From: Chenopodium formosanum
Lineage: Eukaryota; Streptophyta; Magnoliopsida; Caryophyllales; Amaranthaceae
Length of the DNA stretch: 64,000 nt
Direction: 5' to 3'
Assembly: GCA_024500155.1 (NCBI GenBank)
Contig: CM044873.1
Coordinates: forward strand, 1,059,001-1,123,000
The first letter of the stretch is position 1. Each line of letters opens with the position of its first letter. Below the pieces are notes generated by a model, which worked only from the letters and a program-made list of their open reading frames with translations, was not told the origin of the DNA and ran no database searches. This document shows positions 1-15,212 of this stretch, piece after piece. A program made the position numbers and the translations under genes.

Positions 1-3741
<3,741 letters not shown>

Positions 3742-3748
3742 CTTTTAT

Positions 3749-3774
3749 GTTGTTGTTGTTGTTGTTGTTGTTGT
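3749..3774 (-). repeat. (CAA)n tract in the SDH1 5' leader
   Basis: Reading on the minus strand, about nine CAA triplets end a few bases before the SDH1 ATG at 3741. Unstructured CAA-rich leaders are known to favour ribosome scanning in plants; an effect here is inference. The transcription start is not visible. Confidence 0.6.
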
Positions 3775-4489
3775 TTGATTTATGTTAGAAGTGAAATGAA
3801 GTATTCGCGTTATTTAAATGTATTCTGGGTTCTGCAAAAGGAGGGAGGGAAAGAGAGGAGAGGAGAGAAGAGAAGGCGAAATTGCAAAATTAGTGAGTAG
3901 TTCACAGGTTTAATGGTATGTTTAATTTGATGATGGTGGTGAATTTGTGACGTGTATAACTTAATGGAAATGTTTGTTTATAGGCTTGTAAGTTGTAGCC
4001 TTGTAGCCATTGGCTGGTACTCTATTTACCATTTTGCCCATGGACAACTTTTTTTAAAAAAAAATTTATTTTGTTTAGAGGAAAACTAAATAAAAAAAAG
4101 GGGTAAATATGTATAGAATTATATGCATAATTTTTTTTTTTCCCAAGCTTGTTAGGTGTAATTGGTTTGAGATTATCGTGTAACTTCGAGGTCATAATGT
4201 TGAATCCTTCCAACAATGAGAGGGAAATTTCATATTTTCTAGCATTATCGTCATTTCTTTTAGAATCTTGCATTTTAGATTTTATTTACATGCAGTATTG
4301 AAAAGTGTGTTACATATTGTTGGTCATTTCAAAGAGGAAGTGATATTATAATCACATAGTAACACATGCTTGATGTATGGGCCGTATGGCTAAAGTCTTA
4401 TCATTGGTTCATATTAAGTCAATATATTGATAAATTATACGGTTGATCATATTGTTCCAAATTACATGTATAAGAATGCATAATGAGTC

Positions 4490-4763
4490 TGCTTCCACTT
4501 ACTTCTATGATTTGGATAAGATTCTAGATGATATTCTTTTTACTAGTTCTCATTTTGATTATATTAGTTGGTCTCATGTTAAACGCAAGGGGAACTATGT
4601 TGCCCACCATCTCGCTAGGTTTGTGCCTTTCGGTGTTAAACAAGTATGGGAAAACCATTGTCCTTGTGAGGTTTCCCCGTATGTGCTATCGGGCAAAGTT
4701 GCTCTAAATTTTGATTAATAAAAGCACTAACTTCTTCTCAAAAAAAAAAAAAAAAAAAAAAAA
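4490..4763 (+). mobile_element. 5'-truncated LINE (non-LTR retrotransposon) with RNase H-like C-terminus
   Basis: The insert encodes an open frame to a TAA near 4718 with the segment SWSHVKRKGNYVAHHLAR. This is typical of the RNase H-like (RVT_3) domain at the C-terminus of plant LINE ORF2 proteins. A short 3' UTR and a poly(A) run ending at 4763 follow. The element is bracketed by a 27-bp direct repeat, 4463-4489 and 4764-4790, differing at one base (A/G). That is the target-site duplication of target-primed reverse transcription. Everything upstream of the RNase H domain is missing, so the copy is dead on arrival. The single mismatch suggests a fairly young insertion. Confidence 0.9.
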
Positions 4764-6330
4764 TACATGTATAAGAATACATAATGAGTCCCGAGATTTC
4801 TCCTACTAGTAATTCGTATATTATATTAAGGGCAAATTGAGAATTTCAAATAGTTTCATTTCCAAAAATAATTAAAGATTAGCTGTATAGATTAGGTTAA
4901 ATCAAAACATGGAACCGCCTTAGAGAAGAAAATAAATGGTGCCAATAAGAGCAGCAGATCAAAGGTTCAAAGTTGAAAATAGGACTTGCTGTCCAAATAA
5001 TGGCCACTATATGGGTCAGATGCATATTCAAAATTAACGTGTCTTCTCTCATAACCAGTGACAACAATTAGCATCCCACAAGTAAAGCAAAGGAATCCCC
5101 CCCAAATAAATGGAGTAACGTTTTCTGTTTTTTGCATCTTACCACTTTACCAGATTATTCTTGTTTTTCTTTTGCTTTCGGCAGTCAAACTATGAATTTG
5201 GTGGCACAAATTATAAGTGCCTAAAAATGGGCCCATTAACTGGGCTTGAAATTTGGGCCTTTACTTGGAGAAATTTGGGCTTATGCCTCAAAGAGTAGAT
5301 GAGGTTTATCAGAACTTTCTGCCCAATTTCATTGACATGGTGGGCTAAGTACATATTGGGAGTTAGAATTCATCCAAAAACTTGAATTGGAAAGTTGATT
5401 AAAGTTAATGACCCAGTACCAGGTTTTGGCTTAATGCCTAATGGTAAGAATTAAGGAAATGATAGTTTATTAGTGTTTCTAAAGTTTTGTTATCAATTTT
5501 TAGTTTATTTTTCATTATATTTATATACTTTGTAATATATATTGAATGCCAACTAGCTAGTTTGAGTTTCGGAGGGTGATACCTTAGACCCGGGATCAAA
5601 TTTCATCGACATAATCGTATGTTTGTTTTCGATGATAATATGATAAGTGGCAATTTATAATTAGGGTAATATTTCTTGAAAGCACACTTTAATACATAGT
5701 TATACTTTTGTAGCATAAAAAAAAAGGTGTAAATAGTTATATACTTATATTTCTCATTGCAAAAATCTTGATAATTTTGAATCATTGATCAATTGGATGT
5801 TTTTCGAACTTAAGTGAGTTAAGTCCTGTTCAATCTCAAATTAAAGCTAGAACAGTCATCTATTGTGATTGTGTGAGATCCAATTAACGTTACACAGTAA
5901 ATTAGATGATTAAGATGGAATACAAGAAGAAGAAAAATCAATCTTGGTGAAACAACCATAGATTAAACAATTAATAAAATCATAATAATGCCTTGATAAC
6001 ACAGGAACTTTTGGAAATTGTCATGTAGTTTGACATAATAAAGTTTTGGCCTGAAGAATCCCAAAAAAGCAGTGAGGAAAGGAACCGCGTTAGCTGACTT
6101 TTCTTTAAGAGAAGTAGAATTAAAATTAGAAATATGAAAAGTAGATTTTGATATTTGCCTGAAATTTCTCTCACACCACTTTTTGGACTGGCTGCTCTAT
6201 TGAAATTGCGCCAACTTACCTAAGCTCGACGTCATGCCATACAAAGCTTCTGCACCTTCAAACTTTTTTTTTAAAAAAAAAAAATTACAAACAAATTATT
6301 GATCTAGCTTTACAAAATACAAGAACTATT

Positions 6331-6361
6331 GTTCTTTCAAAAAAAAAAAAAAAAAAAAAAA
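6331..6361 (+). mobile_element. Minimal retroposon tail (GTTCTTTC plus poly-A)
   Basis: Eight bases, GTTCTTTC, followed by about 23 A, lie between two 12-bp near-identical repeats (6319-6330 and 6362-6373, two mismatches). This looks like an extremely 5'-truncated LINE or processed retroposon. The 61.5-kb insertion ends with the same TTCTTTC just before its A-run, which supports a common source. Confidence 0.55.
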
Positions 6362-6883
6362 CCAAGAATTATTTTAGGCCTAGCTTTATTTTAAACTTCT
6401 ACATTCATAATGTTTGTAGCTAGGGAGAAGAAAATTTAAATGTCCAACAATTGAACATGAACATTATCTTAAATCGGCTAAAATGTATTTGTACGGAGCA
6501 TGTTATACTCATAAAATAGAATGTAATACGGAGTACTATGTATCAATCAATAAAAATGTCACTTGTAAAGTAATTTTAATAAGTAGATATGGTTTTCTAC
6601 TTTTCCTATATGAATATCTAAAGAATCAATCCATGGCTACTTAAAGTTACCCCTCCATGAAAGGAAATAAGCTAAAGATGCAATTAACTCATTGCTCTAC
6701 ATTATATGGACTTGAGACTTGCATGATACAAGATCAGAACACTAAATTAATTGTAACGATAATCTTTTGAGTATTTTTATAAGAATGTGTATTTTTATAA
6801 GAATTTTCATAAAAGAAACTTAAGGATGAACATACAATGACTATAATATTTACACAATTGCACAAGTAGCTTTAAATTTGTTA

Positions 6884-7208
6884 CTCCCTCCGTGTTTTTT
6901 TAAGTGATACATATTGACCGACACATAGTTTTAGGCAATTTAATTGACTTAAATAAAATAAGAGGTAAGTGGGGTAGTGGAGTATTAAAAAATTGTTAAA
7001 GAAAGATAGTGGGGTTAATAGTTTATTGAAAAGTAATGAATGTGAGAGGAAATATATAATAAAAAGTAGTAGTGGGTTTGGGTGGGGACCATGAGAGGAG
7101 AGAGAAATAATTTTTTAATGTATTGTTTTGCCAAAAAAAGGAACTGTATCACTTAAAAAAACACGGCCGGAAATGAAAAATGTATCATTTAAAAAAACAC
7201 GGAGGGAA
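6884..7208. mobile_element. Stowaway-like (Tc1/mariner) MITE, about 325 bp
   Basis: Left end CTCCCTCCGTGTTTTTTTAA matches the inverted right end (TTAAAAAAACACGGAGGGA) over about 25 bp. The element is flanked by TA on both sides (6882-6883 and 7209-7210), the target expected for Tc1/mariner. The outermost base pair is mismatched. The right end holds a second, imperfect copy of the terminal repeat (about 7140-7168), so the right arm is partly duplicated. No coding capacity. Confidence 0.85.
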
Positions 7209-9232
7209 TAATGTAAAGTTTAGATTGAAAATGCAGAAAATGAGAGGAGAAAAACCACAAGATAACAAAAAAGATTAGTGATTTATTAAGATAAAAAGGT
7301 CAAAAAGACATACTCTTTAATAGCTGACTTACATTATTGCATGTCCACCATAAATTTTTTTGGCCGTATGTGGTTGAAGGAAATTAAGAGTATATCCACA
7401 AAATTAAGGTAACATAGAGACGGCACCAAATACAGAATAATTATAGCAATATCAATCATTTAGACAATGCCATCAAATCATAGTTTTCAAGAGTCATAAT
7501 CAGAGACAAATCTCCATATATCCCGATTAGTCATAAAATCATAATTTGATCACAAGGGACTAACTATCATCACTCAATCCAAAAATGCACATGAAAAACA
7601 TTTGTGGGCACAAAAAGAAAACTCAATAAAGTTGTACAAATGAAAAGCATGAACTCTAAGTAGTACTCTTTTAACCTATAATAAGATGGTAAATAAATTA
7701 ATCGCCTCATTATTCTTTATCATGTCAATCAATTTATTTTTTGTTTGTAATAAGGATATATTGTATTGCTGTCATATAAAAAGTACAAGTACAACACACA
7801 TAAAATAGTATTCCGTATTGAAAGTTTTGTATGATATGAAATCCGTATATGTTTGACTATTTGTCAACCCTTCAACTTCCTTTCTAGTACACAAACATAC
7901 CTCCAGTATGAAGCAAAAGAAGGCCAACAAAAAAAAAAAAAAAAAAAAAAAAAAGGCCATTATATGTTTACAAATGTCAGGATGATATCAAATTAAGGTG
8001 AGGTATCAATAATACTAATACCCCGATGAGGTGACCAACCAAGATGACTATTTCTTCAATCCTGCTTTCCAGCTTACTGCGTTGAAAAATTACATGCACT
8101 TGTTTGAAAACTTTTAACCCTAGATAGATTAATCATAATTTAATTAATCAATCAAAGAAACTTCTATTTTACTGTTTACAGAATAATTAACATTTTGCAG
8201 AAGAAGATGAAAGTTCAGCAAAGTACAACTAAATAAAGCAGGCAAAAATGGCCATTTTGACCAAGCCACTTGTAGTTTGAGAGCAGAAAAGTCAGGCTCT
8301 TTTAAAGTTGCAATATTTGTTGTATGTATTCATACCTGAAAATTAATAATTCTAACTCCAGGCTTTATATAACTGACATACAGTACAGCACTTTGAGGGG
8401 AAATTTGTTACTCGTATGTTATATTTTAACAGACATGGTCAAAAAGCATGGGAATGACATAAATATATAATCCAGTCACACAAACTTGCATGTATGAACT
8501 CAAAGATACTTCTTCACATGATTATGATGAGTAACATTGGTACAATTACAATAAATATTTATCTTGTGGGATTGGATTTTGGTACTGAAGGTACAAGTGT
8601 AGTCAAAGACTCAAAGGCACTAATCATTTTACCTTTGAGAACTTTTGAGCTGTTTTCAGTTGAAAACGAACGAAACGGGAGTAGAAAAAGAAACGGGAAC
8701 GGATATGAGAAAATAATGTTATTGGGGTTAATTTTTGCCTAGTTATGGAATTTATTTTTAAAGATAAAGATTTCTTTTTTTGACATTTGAAGGCTTTAGA
8801 GACCTATATGGTACCCGACAAATATATTTTTTTTTTTAAAAAAATAAGACCTACATGGTGGAAGAAATCCTGCTATTTGTTCAAACTAAAAGATTTTTCC
8901 TACATTTCCTGCAACTTATTAGTGTGTAACTTTTTGAATGGAATATGAGACTTTCATGAGTGCTTCCATGCATCAAAGGTATACTATAAAGAACAAAATG
9001 GAAAGAAAGCAAATAAGAAGATAAATGAATCGATGAATTCTCATCTTTTTAGTTGTTTAGTTTAAACTTCAAAAGGAATAACTTAAATTCATGTGTTTGA
9101 GGAGGGTAATGGTAATTAATACCATAGATTGTAGAGCAATAACAACAAGGTATACACCATTACCCCCAAGTAAAGGTAATCGTTGTTTAAACTCTCTAAC
9201 CAAATACTCAACGATTCTTGGTTCAAATGTGC

Positions 9233-9577
9233 TGTTAGTGGACCATCTCAACCAAAAGCTTAAGCTAATGGTTGAGGCCCAGGTATATGTTATATACTCT
9301 ATCACTCCTCCTCACATGAAAGGCCCTTTGGGCTTGAAATGTGGATGCAACACAGGCCCACCCATACCTGGTGCGAATTAATTCCTCTTTGAAGAAGGGG
9401 TGGATAAGATTTGGACCCGTGACCTTTGTGTCACACTGACTCTGATACCATGTTAGTGGACCATCTCAACCAAAAGCTTAAGCTGATGGTTGAGGCACAT
9501 GAATATGTTAGTGGACAATCTCAACCAAAAACTTAAGTTGATGGTTGAGGCCCATGTATATGTTATATACTCTATCA
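9233..9577 (-). mobile_element. TRIM / small LTR retrotransposon with ~72-bp LTRs
   Basis: Read on the minus strand: the 5' LTR (9577-9451) starts TGATAGAG and ends CACTAACA. It is followed at once by the primer-binding site TGGTATCAGAG (9450-9440), complementary to initiator tRNA-Met. A non-coding interior of about 145 bp ends in the purine tract GTGAGGAGGAG, and then comes the 3' LTR (9304-9233, 72 bp, TG...CA). Flanks TGTGC (9228-9232) and CGTGC (9578-9582) fit a 5-bp target duplication with one mismatch. The 5' LTR is 127 bp because its 3' half is duplicated in tandem. It has no gag or pol, so it would need enzymes from another element. Confidence 0.85.
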
Positions 9578-11874
9578 CGTGCTCTAATTATATATATCAT
9601 TACAGTTGTGTAAAATGAGTCTGACTAGTATAAGGTTCAACATCATGCACATGGAGAAGGATGCACGTTACTCTTAAAACAAGATTTACATACACGAAAA
9701 TGATCCTGGCATGTCAAGATGAAGTTAATTACTCGGTATTTATTAGATCAAATATAATTAGCAATTTGATAAAGACAAAGATTAAATGACATGAAAATGC
9801 CAATTTGAACAAGACAACATGGTGACAAGTTGTAAAATACTGAGACAACCCAGAAATGTTGAAGAATGAAGGAAACTTTAATTAGTTGATACCACTTTAA
9901 TAATTTCCTTTAAATTGTGAAGGGTGTCAATTTTAAGGGGAGCAGCTGATTCAGAAATGAGGAGAGTGAGTAGGTGAGTGAAGGTAACGAAATTGGAAGG
10001 AATAGCAGCGAGGAGCCCACCTTTGGAAACAAGAAAAACAGATCCTGAATAGGTCAAATTTTGTGATGTAACTGGAAAGTGATAGTGGGTTTCCTCAAGG
10101 GTAATCCCTTGTTTTTTTATTTTCCTTAGTGGTTTGTGTCATTATCATGAATAAGAAAAACGTCTAAATCGATTTATTTCAAGTTTATATGTAATATTAT
10201 ATTATACTCGTATCAAATAAGATCAACGGCTACTAATTTCAATAAGACTATATAAAGTAAATCAACATATGAAATAAACTATTTTGAATTTTGATAAATT
10301 ATAATATGATGTACATATTATGTTTTACATTTCAAGAAACAATTTAATCAGTAGTATTGAGTATTATGTTTTAATTCTAATATATAAACACCAGTTTTGA
10401 TAATGAATACGAAGTAATAAGCTAAGATTTGAAGAGCATATAGTCAAATTTGGAATCTTGAACACTTGAACATGTAAGCTTTAGAAAGGTTAAAAGTAAT
10501 GTTTAAATTTCACATAAAGTATAAAACTTGATTAGTTTAGAACTTTATACATAAAGGAGATTCAAAGTACAATGGTACAGAAGTTCAGAACAATTAAACA
10601 TGTTGAATAAACATTCAAAAAATCTTAATTTAGATATATACCACTTAATTTTCAACAAATTCAGAAGATAATTTTGCAACTAGGTAACTTATTTTTTCTT
10701 TGGGGGCGGTGAGCACTGAGATTTTGTCAAGAAGTTTGAATTTAAATATCTAAGAAACTTTAATACTATAAGGAAATAGTCAGTTTTATAATTACTACTC
10801 TTGAACTCGTGGATAAAGAGTACTAGCTAGCTATGGAGTACATTACTTAAGTGTTATACTATCTATTCCGCTTAGAATAAAGTTACCCCGTTAATTTAAA
10901 ATGTCTTACATGGGTATGAACACCTAAGACATTGTTTTGAGTCAAAAGAAAATGCAAGATTAATTCATACTACTTTTTTTATTTTTCTTCCACTGAAGCC
11001 ATGATCGAGTGACATAATTCGGCAGAGGCTCAATTTCCAGTACTCTAGAGTCATTGTTTTACAAATTATTTGAGCAGATTTTAATGCTGTCTAGCTAAGG
11101 TCTGATAGGAGCTCAAAGCTTTAATAATTATTCAACTTGTAATCCCCGTCTCCCCAACTATGATTATTTAAACAAATAATTAGACTAATTACCTTCTTGC
11201 TAATTAAGTAAGAAAACAAGAAATTTGAGTGGATTAACTACGTTCGAGAAGGTTTTACTGGTTAATCCAGTTTTTACGTAGCAAAGACGACGTATTCAAC
11301 GTACCAAAGATAACTTTTCATTAAAATCTATAACCTATTGCGTTCTCTCCCGGTTGATAGGCAAATATTTAATCAGAGAAGATTAGTCAAGGGTAGGGTA
11401 ATTCATTCTTTTTGACTTAGAATTAGCAAATAACAAGGGAGAAGGTTATGTGTTTACTTGTGTCCTTTTAGCTTAATAACCTGGGTGGTCCAATAATCAT
11501 ACCGAAACTTCTGCTAACAAGTTGTCAATATATATATTTTTAAAAGATTTATTTTCATACACCTTTACAATCAGTCAATATGTTGCTCACAGAAGCAGTA
11601 ACTTTCATATCGTTAGCCATTTGGTCACCCACCAGGAAGTGAAAGCTCTAAACAATATAATTTCTTCCTAACAATGATACAATTAGTTAGTATCCTATGA
11701 GTTTGTGCCTTTTATCCCGAGCCATTCTTGTGTGAGATTATTATACAAGTATAATAGTACAATTATTACAAACTAAATAATTTCACATGATATAAGGTGA
11801 TTAGCAAGTAGTGAAGTGTCTTTACTATTTTAAAAAAATAAGTTGATATAATTCCGTCTTATACTAGAAATTAC

Positions 11875-11946
11875 CCTTTCCTAATTCTTTACCACGAGAG
11901 TGAAGTTAGTCAAGTTAACCTTTCCTAATTCTTTAACACGAGAGTG
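11875..11946 (+). repeat. Short direct duplication, 44-bp period
   Basis: The 28-base phrase beginning CCTTTCCTAATTCTTTA and ending CACGAGAGTG occurs at 11875-11902 and 11919-11946 with one difference. A third partial copy of its end is near 12238. No function is evident. Confidence 0.7.
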
Positions 11947-12282
11947 CATTAAAATGAAGAATTAACAGTCGTGAATCTCTATACAATTTCATCGATTCCC
12001 CTATATTATACAATTGGTTAGTATCTAATTATCCAATGACTTTGTGCCTTTTATATCGAGTCATTACATAAAGAAACCATTACACATATACACATATAAG
12101 CCAACTAGCACGTAGAGAGTAATTATCAACAAAAGAGATGATATTTTAAGTCTTGAACTAACAGACTAATAGTTGCTCCATTATATTTCTCGAAGGACAT
12201 TTTGACTTAAATTTGCAGATCGAAGTATCGTACAAATTTACCACGAGAGTGCACTTAAATGAAATAAGAAAAAGAAGAATTA

Positions 12283-12388
12283 GGCCCTGTTCTTTTGAGC
12301 TTTTAGGCAGAGCAGAGCAGAGCAGAGCAGATTTCAGCAAAGCAGAGCAGAGCAGATTGAAGCAGAGCCGAGCAGAGCAGAGCAGATT

Positions 12389-12470
<82 letters not shown>

Positions 12471-12488
12471 TAATATTGTTATTATTAC

Positions 12489-12521
<33 letters not shown>

Positions 12522-12593
12522 AATTATTATTATTACTACTACTAATACTATAATAATAATTGTAATGCTTTATTATTGTTATTAAATATTAAA

Positions 12594-12638
<45 letters not shown>

Positions 12639-13440
12639 TACTACTACTACTACTACAACTACTACTACTACTACTACTATTATTACTATTATTATAATCA
12701 TTAAATTTTATTATTAAAAATTAATTATTATTAATAATATTAATATTATTAAATATTAATTATATTATTATTAATATATTATTATTAATATTATTATTAT
12801 TAATATTATTATTATTAAATATTAATTATATTATTATTATTATTAATATTATTATTATTAAATATTAATTATATTATTATAAAATATTAATTATTATTAT
12901 TATTAAATATTAATTATATTATTATTATTAAATATTAATTATATACTTCCTTCGTTTTCTTTTACTTACAACACACCTTTTAAGCACGCAGTTTTAGGAG
13001 ATGATTAGTGAGGGTAAACGAGCGATTTTATCAATATAATTTTTACACGAAAATTAGAATAGAGTTAAATATCATTTGTAAAAATTATAATGAAAAATTT
13101 GTCCATTTACATTACATAAACCAGAGCTCAAAACACGTGCCACAAGGCTGTGTTGCAAGTAAAAGAAAACGGAGGAAGTATTATTATTAATAAATATTAT
13201 TTATTTATTTATTATTATTAAATATTAATTATTATTATCATTAAGTATTAATTATTTATTATTATTTTTATTAAATATACATTATTATTATAATAATTCA
13301 ATATTAAGTATTAATTTTAAGCAGAGCAGAGCAGGGCAGAGCAGAGCAAATTTCAGCAGAGCAAAGTAGAGCAGAGCAAAGCAGAGCAGATTTCAGCAGA
13401 GAAAAGCAAGCAGAGCAACTCAACTCTAAAGAACGGGGCC
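12283..13440. mobile_element. PIF/Harbinger-type MITE with GCAGA arms and ATT-repeat core, copy 1
   Basis: Ends GGCCCTGTTCTTTTGAG and, inverted, GGCCCCGTTCTTTAGAG are terminal inverted repeats of the Tourist/Harbinger type. TTA flanks both sides (12280-12282, 13441-13443), matching the 3-bp TWA target of that superfamily. Inside each end is a 100-130-bp array of GCAGA-like pentamers broken by TTTCA spacers. The two arms point the same way, so they are direct, not inverted. The core is about 650 bp of ATT/ACT triplets and AT-rich sequence. A second MITE is nested at 12946-13178; without it the element is about 920 bp. No protein-coding capacity is credible. Confidence 0.85.
12946..13178. mobile_element. 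Stowaway-like MITE nested in the GCAGA/ATT element
   Basis: 233 bp bounded by TA on both sides. Left end CTTCCTTCGTTTTCTTTTAC and the inverted right end CTTCCTCCGTTTTCTTTTAC match over about 30 bp. It interrupts the AT-rich core of the surrounding element and has no counterpart in the second copy at 32.4 kb, so it inserted later. Confidence 0.85.
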
Positions 13441-14098
13441 TTAGTCTCTCTCTCTCGTGACTTGTGAATCTCTCTCTCTTTCTAATGTTAGGTTAGATGA
13501 TATAGAAATAAAAAGGTTGACAATGAGGATAGCTATGGGACCTACCCTAATGAAACGATAATTTGATTGCTCACAAAAAGAAAGTAATGATAGTTCCAAT
13601 CATGAAAATGCATTAGCTTTACAGCATGATTCTACGAAATGATGTGCATTGTACTTGATCTTTACTGGAAATCGTAGCCTTGAATGGCATGCAACGTTTA
13701 GAAATCAAGGATAGGGTTTGTTCATTCACCTAAAAGAGAAAACGATTTATGAAAAAAAAAAAAAAAAAAGGTTGGGGGAAGAAAATGAATAAGGTCAAAG
13801 CTTCAAGGAGTTTACTTAAAAACACCAAAGTACCAAACCATATAATATAACTTGGTGGTCCTAAATTTCTGATTAAAGTCATGGAACCTATAATGAAAAT
13901 ATAAACATGTAAACCTTGCCCAAAATTCCCATTATCCAATGTGCGGGCGAAAAAAGAAAATCAAAGTCTGACCAGAAAATATTGCCGCCCAGCCTATGAA
14001 GATCAAGCAAGAGTTCAGAATTTACGGACCAAAGTCAATTTACTATTAATCACAAAACTAAATCAACTTGAACTCAACCTCGCATAGTCGCATATAAT

Positions 14099-14209
14099 TT
14101 GTTGTATAGAGTTTGTAATTAATCACATTAAGAAAAATTAGACCGTACTAATATTGTTGTATAGAGTTTGTAATTAATCACATTAAGAAAAATTAGACCG
14201 TACTAATAT
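14099..14209 (+). repeat. Near-perfect 55-bp tandem duplication
   Basis: A 55-base unit starting TTGTTGTATAGAGTTTG occurs twice head to tail with no difference that I can see, so the duplication is recent. It lies about 1 kb upstream of the MYB start codon. Confidence 0.85.
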
Positions 14210-15068
14210 CATTAGTTCATTCCTCTACAAGTACGAACGATTCAATCACTTTATACAAAACCCAACTTGACCAAACATTATGATTCATCATCCAAATATA
14301 AACGGTACCAACTTGATTGAAAAAACTCATTTATCACCTCTACATTGACTCTACCTACGCGATACTTTAGATATACTCCGCATGTTGCCTTGTCACAATT
14401 ACAAAGACATCATTTAAGCATATTTTTTACACTGTGATACATCAGAATAGTTTTCACATTCTGAATTTCTGATGATCCGCTTCTGATAAATATTACTCCA
14501 ATAACAATCAATTTTTTTTACCCAAAAATGTGTCAGACAAATGATATGTTAAAGTGGAGAGTGGACTCCTTATTTTACACACCTACACACCATGCATAAT
14601 TTAAAAAAACCACAAGAATAGTAGAAAGAAAAACTTCATTTGACTTTAGAGGAGATAAATTTCTCTTGAAAAACATTTTACATATTATTTTATAGGAACA
14701 AAGGTAGAATAATTGATGAGCATATCTTAAGGTCTATTTGTCTTTTCTGATTTCACATTGTTTCTAGTACATAGGCCCCCTCCTAATTGTATTATTATGT
14801 AACATTATTAATTAATTAGTACCCATAATGTGGAAGAAAGATAGTATAAAGAAAGGAAGGATTAAAAAAGCAAAAAATTATGATATATTAGATTCTAGAC
14901 TAGGAAAGACAATGAGGAAAACTCTGATCTACTTTCTAAACATTTCAAAATTATCCATTATTTTATTCACAAAGTTAGATCCTTTTTTCTAATCTTCCTT
15001 TTTGAAATCCAATGACTTGTTCCATATCTCTCTTTCTCCAGCTATTATTGTCTTCCCTCACTAACCAT

Positions 15069-15076
15069 TATATATA
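15069..15076 (+). promoter_or_regulatory. TATA box of the MYB gene
   Basis: TATATATA lies 137 bp upstream of the ATG at 15213. With transcription starting about 30 bp downstream, the leader would be roughly 110 nt, a normal length. The leader is A-rich. Confidence 0.6.
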
Positions 15077-15212
15077 CTCTCATACACATTTTTATACGAC
15101 ACAATTATCATCATAATTTATACAGCCAATTTAAGAGCTAAATTTTGCACAAACTTCCACACCAAACAAAGATAAAAAGAGAGGAAAACAAACAAAAATA
15201 AAAAACAATAAG

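Larger units (their letters stand above)
3780..15060. other. Intergenic spacer between SDH1 and the MYB gene
   Basis: About 11 kb of AT-rich DNA. Apart from the mobile elements and repeats listed separately I see no gene. The open frames here are short, begin at arbitrary codons and match no family I recognise. Poly(A)/poly(T) runs are frequent (for example 4738-4763, 6339-6361, 7928-7953). The run at 7928-7953 is bracketed by a 7-bp direct repeat (AAGGCCA), which hints at one more tiny retroposon insertion. Confidence 0.7.

Noticed and set aside
5550..5610. tRNA-like boxes (TAGCTAGTTTG and GACCCGGGATCAAA) suggesting a SINE head
   Set aside because: Box spacing and sequence are only approximate, and I could find no poly-tail or target duplication.
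9091..9381. Open frame of about 96 codons overlapping the small LTR element
   Set aside because: It runs across the LTR border and the non-coding interior; TRIMs do not code, and no family is recognisable.
12369..12473. Open frames of poly-Tyr and Ala-Glu-Gln-Ser-Arg repeats
   Set aside because: They translate (ATT)n and GCAGA pentamer repeats of the MITE; there is no gene structure or family match.
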